From contig WIUZ02000023.1 in assembly GCA_015956445.1 (NCBI GenBank), positions 434,001 to 498,000 on the forward strand: a DNA stretch of 64,000 nucleotides, given 5' to 3'. Below the pieces are notes generated by a model, which was not told where the DNA came from, ran no database searches, and worked only from the letters and a program-made list of their open reading frames with translations. The number at the start of each line of letters is the position of its first letter. The first letter of the stretch is position 1. Positions 56,009 through 64,000 of this stretch are shown one piece after another. The translations under genes were made by a program, and so were the position numbers. The stretch is from Thelephora terrestris. Taxonomy: Eukaryota > Basidiomycota > Agaricomycetes > Thelephorales > Thelephoraceae.

Positions 56009-57874
56009 CAGTAGTCCTTATTAAAAACATTAATGTTTTAGGAGTTTTTGTCGCAAATTTGAATGATTTTTCTCATGAGTTTTTGAATGGCCTGAGGGGG
56101 GATATTTTACTCATAAAGTTTTAATGGAAATTATGGGGGGGACTGGGACCCAGCTTACTGGGCACTGGTGCTCCCAATTAGGCAGGTGCCGACAGTGTGG
56201 GTGGCCCGGGGGAGTGGATTGCTTATATAATAAAAATTGAAAAATTGAGGGAAATTCCAGAAAATTCTGAAAAAATTCTGAAAATTATTAGAAAATTCCC
56301 ACGGGGGTCAGGGAGGGCAGAAAATAAAAAATGGACTGTGGGAATTTCCGATCAAAATTTCCCAAAAAGGAAATTTTTGATGGCTTACATAAGCAACTCA
56401 AAAATGATTTTGATATTGAATTTCCTTTGTGGGAAATTTTGATGGCTGACATAAGCAGGTCATGTGACTGAAAAAAGTGGGTGTTGCTTATGTAATCAGG
56501 TCATGTGACCGACCAAAAAAGGAAATTTTGATGGCTTACATAAGCGGCTCAAAAACGCTTTTTGCAAAAATTACCAAAAAAGGAAATTTCCTTTTTAGGA
56601 ATGAGTTTCCAAAAAAGGAAATTTTGATGGTTTACATAAGCAACTCAAAAATAATTTTGGCAAAAATTACCAAAAAAAGGAAATTATATGCTAGAAAATT
56701 CGGAAAAATGCCAGAAAAATCCTAAAAAATACTGAAAAAATTCCAAGTGAGGGGGGCCGAGCAAAGCGAGGCCTAGGGAGATGGGCGGGGGCAAAGGGTA
56801 GGTGGGGAGACCACCTTTCTGCCCTTTCGTCTCTTTATAGCCCAAGAGACTCATCAGTGCCGTTGCCAAGTAAGGGAGAAGTTACCAAATGCGGAGAACA
56901 AAGTGGGGTTATGGCTTGCTATTGTTCTTCCTGTTGTGGGAACACGCCTACGGGAAGAACAATAGCAAGCCATAACCCCGCTTTGTTCTCTGCATTTGGT
57001 AACTTCTCCCTTACTTGGCAACGGCACTGATGAGTCTCTTGGGCTATAAAGAGACGAAAGGGCAGAAAGGTGGTCTCCCCACCTACCCTTTGCCCCCGCC
57101 CATCTCCCTAGGCCTCGCTTTGCTCGGCCCCCCTCACTTGGAATTTTTTCAGTATTTTTTAGGATTTTTCTGGCATTTTTCCGAATTTTCTAGCATATAA
57201 TTTCCTTTTTTTGGTAATTTTTGCCAAAATTATTTTTGAGTTGCTTATGTAAACCATCAAAATTTCCTTTTTTGGAAACTCATTCCTAAAAAGGAAATTT
57301 CCTTTTTTGGTAATTTTTGCAAAAAGCGTTTTTGAGCCGCTTATGTAAGCCATCAAAATTTCCTTTTTTGGTCGGTCACATGACCTGATTACATAAGCAA
57401 CACCCACTTTTTTCAGTCACATGACCTGCTTATGTCAGCCATCAAAATTTCCCACAAAGGAAATTCAATATCAAAATCATTTTGAGTTGCTTATGTAAGC
57501 CATCAAAAATTTCCTTTTTGGGAAATTTTGATCGGAAATTCCCACAGTCCATTTTTTATTTTCTGCCCTCCCTGACCCCCGTGGGAATTTTCTAATAATT
57601 TTCAGAATTTTTTCAGAATTTTCTGGAATTTCCCTCAATTTTTCAATTTTTATTATATAAGCAATCCACTCCCCCGGGCCACCCACACTGTCGGCACCTG
57701 CCTAATTGGGAGCACCAGTGCCCAGTAAGCTGGGTCCCAGTCCCCCCCATAATTTCCATTAAAACTTTATGAGTAAAATATCCCCCCTCAGGCCATTCAA
57801 AAACTCATGAGAAAAATCATTCAAATTTGCGACAAAAACTCCTAAAACATTAATGTTTTTAATAAGGACTACTG
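56009..57874. repeat. Giant near-perfect palindrome, two 923-bp arms
   Basis: Left arm 56009-56931 and right arm 56952-57874 are inverted copies around a 20-bp spacer (56932-56951). The outer ends are CAGTAGTCCTTATTAAAAAC and its complement. The arms are equal in length, and the only mismatches I noticed are two near 56891-56903. Each arm holds at least four imperfect copies of a unit containing TTTTGATGGCTTACATAAGC (for example 56379, 56529, 56625). The same 61-codon ORF appears mirrored (56684-56869, 57015-57200). No target duplication is evident. It may be a foldback element or an inverted duplication. Confidence 0.92.
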
Positions 57875-58231
57875 ACATGTGAAGTGTCACTGACACCTGC
57901 GGTACCCAACACAACAGATAGGATTCCAACAAGAACTTGGACATTCGTTCGCCCACAATAGACGTTAGAATCTTACAGATAGTCGTTCGTCATATATCAT
58001 ATTTAATGTTAGCTATCTACACCAACTATGTTGTCCACCGCGCGCGTTCATATCAGCGATTGATAATCACCTCTGGAGATATACCCAGAAGTACCCAGAT
58101 CTCCATTCCTCGCTTACTAGCCAACTGAAGATCGCCACCGCTCTGATAATTACTATGCCTAAACATCACCCTCTGCCCTCGAACTAGCTGAGGTGCACTA
58201 TTGGTGATGTCGTGGCTTTTCCCCTTCGCAG
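57875..58231. other. No feature seen
   Basis: About 350 bp right of the palindrome with no ORF or repeat that I can support. It does not continue the truncated LTR, so material was lost at this junction. Confidence 0.4.
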
Positions 58232-59195
58232 GATCCACGCTCCACTTGTGGAGCTCTGCGCTCGGTTCTCAAGTGAGAAAAAGTTGGCACACGCGATTTA
58301 CCAAACTCTTGATTGCTCATCTATCATGAGCGACGTCACCCTGTGGTTCGCAATCCTCAATGGCCGTAGCTTCAGGGGTTTATCATTCTCGGCAGAGTTT
58401 GTCCCCTCTACTCTCTTGCAAGTGGTGTACTGACACACCCTAAGTCTCATTGACCTACAGACTCAAGACCACCTATATCCATCATGGCGCAAGACGGACA
58501 CATTCGAAGACGTGTTATTGGTCATGGCCCTCAAAGGGGAGAAATCTATGCTTCCTGAGATAAAAGCTCCATCCCCTTTGCTGTCATCCGTCACAACCGA
58601 CCTCAATCACCTCACTGTATCCTCGTTATCAATTCTCAGTGAACGTAGGTATTTTAAATGATGTTTAATTTCACAAACACTGATCGCCACGGCAGAGGAG
58701 CTAAGGATGTTGCCCCCGACCTCGGCTTGTGGGGGAAAGACCACACAGTTCTACGGTATGTCGGAACTTCTTACCTAGGGTGACTGTTGCTGATCGTAAT
58801 CAGGTACCACGCGCTCCAGCAACCTTGGCTCATCTTCCAAGAGCCCGCACCTTCGAAAAGAAGGACGGAACCCTACGTTTCGACCGCCGCCATCATTCAC
58901 AGTTCAGAGTCGGGGCGCTCCTGCGAGACCCATCTACAAGTTTATCCGAAATATTGCAGGAACAGTTGGGACGATCACCGATAGATCGGGCGTGCTCTTG
59001 CATATCACGGCGGAGGACCACAGCGTCCTAGGTCATGCCCGTGCTATGTATCTCGACGCTCACGGCTATGGGGTCGTGGAGATCTCAAAGATTGTCTCAG
59101 CCTTTGATGCACCCACTATTGATGAGTTTATTGCACGTGCTGAAGGGTGTGGGATGGCGATTGTCGAGTTGGAGTGGTTCTGGGCCCTCGAATAA
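58232..59195 (+). pseudogene. Decayed multi-exon gene of unknown function
   Basis: Consecutive exon-like pieces with splice-like borders: about 58232-58421 (LAHAIYQTLDCSSIMSDVTL), 58461-58645 (HLYPSWRKTDTFEDVLLVMA), a short exon from about 58696, then VLRYHALQQPWLIFQEP and, in another frame, VLGHARAMYLDAHGYGVVEI to a stop at 59195. At least one frameshift falls between the last two (about 58978-58990) and no convincing start codon is seen. I do not recognise the product. Confidence 0.45.
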
Positions 59196-59491
59196 TTTTT
59201 GTACTCAACAAAATGTATCTCCATTTCTTTGAAATTTACGTCACATATTTCTTGGTATCACTACATGTGCATATGCCTGTCTGCGAGACAGAAATGACCC
59301 CAAACCAAGAAGTTTCTTGTCTAAAGAGGGGTCGGTTAGTAGACGACGAGGAACATGCAATAAGGATATTGACTTCTAATTGAAGTAAAACATGCCTGTT
59401 GCTAAGAGCCTACCAACATATATCTGGTGACACGAAATGAGGGAGAAGACACCTTCGCCGACTGCTTACCCTCCTCCCAGCCCACACTGCC

Positions 59492-61370
59492 ATGGCTCTG
59501 CCCTCACCACAGCCAGGATTGGACCCCGACTCCAGCACGATATCGAAAACGCGGGTGGTATCCAAGAGAGCCCCTAGGTTGGCCACAAACAAATCGTTCA
59601 CACTATGGCGCCAGAGATTCCAACGGCGTGCGCAAGGCAAGCGCGTTTTCACTGCTGGCGACAGACTCCTCCAGGCAAGAAAACGCGAGCAACACCGTCG
59701 CGACTACCGCGACGCGCTCCGAGAGGCCCAGGGCAAGATCCAGGCACTTGCTCAAGGACTGAAGGAGCGCTTCGGCAAGTATAGTGTGGACCACTATTAC
59801 AACGAGCTTGTCCACTGAGCACACAAATCACGGTCTACACGGGGGGTCAGTAGATGGAACGCATTCCAGAAGTTGGAACTGAGGCGTATAAAAGGTTTGT
59901 GGGTTGCACAATCATCGAGAACAACGCACCTTAAGCTGATTTGTCTTCAGAAGAAAACCCTGGTGTGGTGAACCTTACGGCGGTGACAAAGGAGATTAGT
60001 GTGCGTTGGCAGTCGCTATCCAAAGAGGACCGCATTTGCGTCACCGCCGGGTGTGTTGAGGAGATCAAGGAAGAACGGGAAGCCAAGAGCCTCGGAACGC
60101 ACAACGTCCCACTCAGGGCATTCTACGATGCAAGGGGCACATTGCAATCTGTTGAAAAAGAGGTAAGCAGCACGCACGTTATTAGATCATCAATCACAGA
60201 TCACTCGTTCTCATGGAACTCCCACAGTTATCCCAACTACATGCAAGAACTGGATTCGAGTTCTTTCTCATCGCCTCCCGGTCCAAGACTACAGACTTCA
60301 TGAAGCCGTTCATATATTACTCATCTGACATCGTGAAGGGATTCATTGCCGACTCGTTCGGCCGGTCAATTGATGACTTCGCAGTTCAGATGGAGGCCTA
60401 TGTGATAACTGGGCTCAAAGGTATCATTGCCCCAGCCTCCGCCGGGTTCACGATCCGACCTGATCTTCTCTTGCAGGTGTCGCTATGAATTCCAAGAACA
60501 GAATACTCGAGATCAAGAAGAAGACAACGTCGTTGATTCTTGAACAACTACGTAGGTGTATCTCGACTTGCAGTTTGCCCAAGGACTTCTGATGAACACG
60601 TCACCCCAGGAACTGTTACTGGGGCCAGAATCACGCGCATGGAATATGACCAGTTCGATGATCTCATCACTGAGAAATACGATGTCGTCGTGAAGAATTG
60701 GCCGCTCAAGAAGTTCTGCAACCCCAGCGGCGTTACCTCTAGCATCGAACTCAATACACTGTATAATTCGTGGAAATCTGGAGCAACTTGTTTTCAACGG
60801 CTTACGGGAGAAGAAGTGAAAGAATGGGAGAGCAACCAGTTCGCCTCTGCCATGGAACTGATGCCTCCTCCTCCCGCAGAGCTTGTTCCCGCACTCGCGT
60901 TACCACAATCCTCAACCGAGATGATGCTGATCTCCGAACTGCCTTGTCAGGACCGTTTGGCCCTCGGTCCAACTCCCCCTTCTCACACCCTTGCAACTGT
61001 ACCATTGGCACCCATCACCAACCTCGCCTCTGCGCCGGCGCCGATAGCCGTTCCATTCTTATCGCCACCAAACCCTGACACGATCACCATGATGATCCGT
61101 GCTGATCCTACACTTCAGAACGTAGATCCAGCTCTCATCGCCATGGGGATCACGCAAAGCAATCAATGCCAAGTGACTGCAACGACAACTATGGCCCCTC
61201 CAATCGAACAGCCAACTCAACACATCTCCCATGCAAGTGGGTCAAAGCGGAGCTGGCAGGAGGTTGTTACACCCCTTTCTTTCAACACTCACATAGCCAA
61301 GAAGCCAAAGAGACAACAAAAAGGCAAGCACTCGCAAACCTCCCTGGCTGTGGGGAGCTCCGAGAATTGA
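59492..61370 (+). CDS. Basidiomycete family of unknown function, five exons, one in-frame stop
   Basis: Exons 59492-59894, 59951-60162, 60228-60420, 60477-60551 and 60610-61370 are phase-consistent and would encode 547 codons. Motifs recall a widespread but unnamed basidiomycete family: RWNAFQKLELRRIKEENP, HNVPLRAFYDARGTLQSV, HARTGFEFFLIASRS, VQMEAYVITGLKG, WPLKKFCNPSG, LNTLYNSWKSGATCFQRLT. The N terminus is a basic coil (RKREQHRRDYRDALREAQGK). The tail is Pro-rich and ends with a basic nuclear-signal-like stretch (HIAKKPKRQQKGKH). The TGA at 59816-59818 interrupts a frame that reads on in the family pattern, so it is either a fresh pseudogene or subject to read-through. Confidence 0.65.
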
Positions 61371-61974
61371 TTGAAATGACCCGTTGTGGCGACCTCGTAG
61401 ACAACGCCTCTTAGAATTCTTGTGCCCGGTTACTATCGTCCGTTCTGTAGTACTCGTTATATGTGTTGACCGTGAATTTGTGATATGAATAAATGATATC
61501 TTGCCCTAATCACGAAGCCGGTGTGATCTTTGTTGATCACGAGTTGTGGTGGAAAAAACACTACTAAATCACACAGCATATTGTTGTGGGGGGCTTTGGA
61601 AACGAGATTACACGTATATAATTCGCGGCGGTGCAATAATCTTGTATTTACGCATGTATAGCCCACTCAGCGCGTTGTAACGCGACTGGAATCTGACGCG
61701 CTACGTCACTGGACCTCTATCCCTCTCGGCCGGCAAGTCCCACCGGTTCGTTCTTGCGGGTGGTTCTATAAAATGTATCACGTGTGGTTTGGCTCTATGG
61801 ACCTTGCAGTAACCGGGAACATTTTACGAAAAGGGATAAAGGGTGGATACCATAATGGGGTTTTTTGGCGGTGAAACCGCTGGTGAGAGGCTTGATCGGG
61901 AATTTGCCTCGTTAGGGTGCACCCTCTTACACCATAGCACCCCTACGGAGGCGGCAATTGCGTGAGAACGAGGT
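61371..61974. other. Intergenic, 3' flank
   Basis: GAATAAATGAT at about 61486 could be the polyadenylation signal of the preceding gene. Nothing else is seen up to the copia fragment. Confidence 0.4.
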
Positions 61975-64000
61975 GAGCCCAGTCTGAGTCGGTACAGGCT
62001 GAGATTCCTTCCCGAGAGTCTCCGTCATAGGTTAATTGGTATTTTGAGGTCCCGATTAGGCAGCAGCAGATATACAGCACTTTCTCAATGTGCTCTTTCG
62101 ATGGGTTTGCAGCATATTGCGCAAGTTTGGTGACTGTGAAGGCAATATCAGGTCGGGTACCCAGCATGAGGTATAGTAAGGAACCAATTATGGTTTGGAA
62201 CCTGCTTCATCTTTCCAGGCATGCTTCCTCTGTCAATGGAGTCAGCACATACCCGGCCGGGAGAGGGGTTGCTGTAACTTTAGCATTCTGCATTCCACAT
62301 TGCTCAAGGACTGTTTGGAGGTAGGCGCATTGATCTATAAAAATCTTGCTGCCATGTCTGGTGATCCTCATGCGGAGGAAATCAGTTAAGTCCCCTAAAT
62401 CCCTGGTTTCCCATATTTTCATAAACTCCCCCTTGAGCTGCTCCGTGAGTGCTGTGTGGGGTCCGGTGAAGATGGCGTCATCTACGTAGATTAACGCAAT
62501 TATGAATCTTCCATCTTTATCCTGGTAAATGAAAATCCCTGCGTCTGAGCTCAAGGATTTGAATCCAAGCTTTTCCATGGACCATTTCAGGGCTCGCCAC
62601 CATGCGAGTCCGGCTTGTTTCAGTCCATAGAGGGCACGCTTTAAGTGGAGAACATGAATTTCTTTTCCTGGAGCTACGAATCCCTCTGGTTGCTCCATGT
62701 AGATCTCCTCGTCGAGTTCGCCGTATAGGTATGCATTATGAACATCAAGTCCTTTAAGGACCCATCCTCCGAGGGCAGCCATTGCAAATATTAGGCGCAC
62801 TGTCTCGAATCAGACAACGGGGGAGAACACAGCATCATAGTCCATTCCCTCGGCCTGTGAGAAGCCTTTTGCTACTAAGTGGGCTTTCTTGCGACCATCT
62901 GGTTTTTGGTCGAATACCCAGCAGTTTTTAATAACCTTGTGGCCTCAAGGGTGCTCTACCAGGTCGTATATGTTTCGCTTGCGAAGAGCTTCCAACTCTT
63001 CGTTGCAAGCTGTCCTCCATTCCTCGGGCTCAGCCTGTGGTAGTGTGGCGATGTCTCGGTATTTCCATTCTTTTGGAGTTTTTTCGCTGGTGGTTGGTGA
63101 GACAGCCTTTGAAACTAAGAGGTTTTGGAGTTCTACTCCCCCTTCCCGGCATAGCCTAGCCAGAAGGGCATCAGTGTCTTCCTCAGGGGTGGTAAATCCA
63201 GATGGTTCAACAGATTTCTCAACTTCATCTTCGGACTCTGACGCCGCTTCAGTCTCTTCCTCAGTGGAGGATTCTCTTTCAGGAAGTGGCTGTGTGCTAG
63301 GTCCAGGAACTGTTTTTGCTCCTGAACTTCGCCCATGCCTTGGTGCTACAGAAAAGTCTCCAACAACCTTCTTCCAATCCTTCATTCGCCGGGTAGACTT
63401 CAATATTTCTACCGGATGTTTACCTCCACAAACATTGCCGGGCTTGGCTGGTACTTTCCACTCATGCTGAGACCTCCAAGCTTTGACTGGTGATGGAGGC
63501 ATAATTGTCGGCGGAGCGGGTGGCGCATCCTCAGGGTCAGAATCAGAGCTAGAGCTGGGGGTAGGCGATCTTGGCGGCTCCGGGCTGGGCGCTCTAGATT
63601 GCACCGGTGTCTGTGGCTGTGGTGCGGGCTCAATAGCACGTTCCTTGCCCTTTGAGGAAGGCTTGGGGGTAGGTTTGGGACACGCTGAGGGTGCTGCGTC
63701 ATCTCCCTCTTGTCCTCCTGGAAGGGGACACTGGCAGTTACCGTCTTTGTGACAGTGATGACTGGGTAGGGGTGGCGCCGTAGATTGCAGCCGTGTGTTA
63801 CGCCGTGTACTGGCAGTTGGGCACTTGGGAAAGTGCAACTCATTGAAGGTGGCCTGAGCAGTGGAGAAGATAATATTGTTAGGTCCATGCATAAAGATCC
63901 ATCCTTTTCCTCCTGGGTGAGTACCCAGGTAGGTCATCAATTCTGATTGGAGCGTGAGTTTATTTAACCGCACTTCTTCTGGGATGAAGATGTAGGCTCC
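61975..64000 (-). mobile_element. Second Ty1/copia copy, partial and broken
   Basis: Minus-strand fragment of the same copia family as 6966-16372, covering part of RNase H (CTDSDWA), the reverse transcriptase (NAYLYGELDEEIYMEQPEGF, LIYVDDAIFTG) and the linker back to the integrase end, then leaving the window. The left end is truncated at about 61975 without an LTR. It carries a few breaks and is clearly more diverged than the first copy, so it is older. It preserves the empty target site of element A1. Confidence 0.9.

Noticed and set aside
56009-57874. Assigning the palindrome to hAT or Tc1/mariner from its CAGTAGTCC ends
   Set aside because: No TA or 8-bp duplication is visible and there is no transposase, so the superfamily is left open.
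1-64000. CRISPR arrays, rRNA and tRNA genes
   Set aside because: No regularly spaced identical repeats, no rRNA-like sequence, and no cloverleaf that I could support; the tRNA-like string near 16005 is a retroelement primer site.

Overview
The window looks like a transposon-dense island of a basidiomycete (mushroom-type) genome. The support is many 49-65 bp GT-AG introns with CTAAC/CTGAC-like branch sites, an F-BAR/DEP/RhoGAP protein and a mitoribosomal protein of fungal type, a DUF6570-type Helitron protein, a single-ORF Ty1/copia element, and a family of unknown function I associate with Agaricomycetes. No species is claimed.

Left part (1-16.4 kb). A minus-strand LINE (1 to about 2825) carries a zinc-knuckle ORF1 split by a spliceosomal-type intron and the start of an endonuclease ORF2. 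It abuts a truncated Helitron Rep gene (2823-5543), which itself carries a 501-bp CACTA-like MITE. A host gene (5896-6965) is cut at its last codons by a young copia element (6966-16372). Inside the copia pol gene sits a 3.3-kb element of a different kind (A1, 8184-11507).

Middle (16.4-30 kb). This is the most host-like stretch. Around the gene for mitochondrial ribosomal protein mL44 (23740-24983) a segment is present three times. It contains a small minus-strand gene, a divergent plus-strand gene and the 3' part of the mL44 gene, in various states of decay. A 14-exon RGD2-like RhoGAP gene (25936-29968) follows.

Right-middle (30.7-55.8 kb). This is almost entirely a nest of elements like A1. 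I call the group TGT-ACA elements. Eight of nine copies have ends close to TGTCAGG...CCTGACA and an exact 5-bp target-site duplication; the ninth has lost one end. They fall into four types (A, B, C, D). Types A-C each carry one multi-exon gene for a coiled-coil protein; D carries two divergent genes. None shows a recognisable transposase, integrase or reverse transcriptase. Types A and B are distant paralogues, and B and C share an almost identical intron. I regard this group as the main candidate for an undescribed system.

Right end (55.8-64 kb). A truncated copia LTR is followed by an almost perfect 1.87-kb palindrome (two 923-bp arms). Next come a decayed gene, a five-exon gene of a basidiomycete family with one in-frame stop, and an older partial copia copy running off the window.
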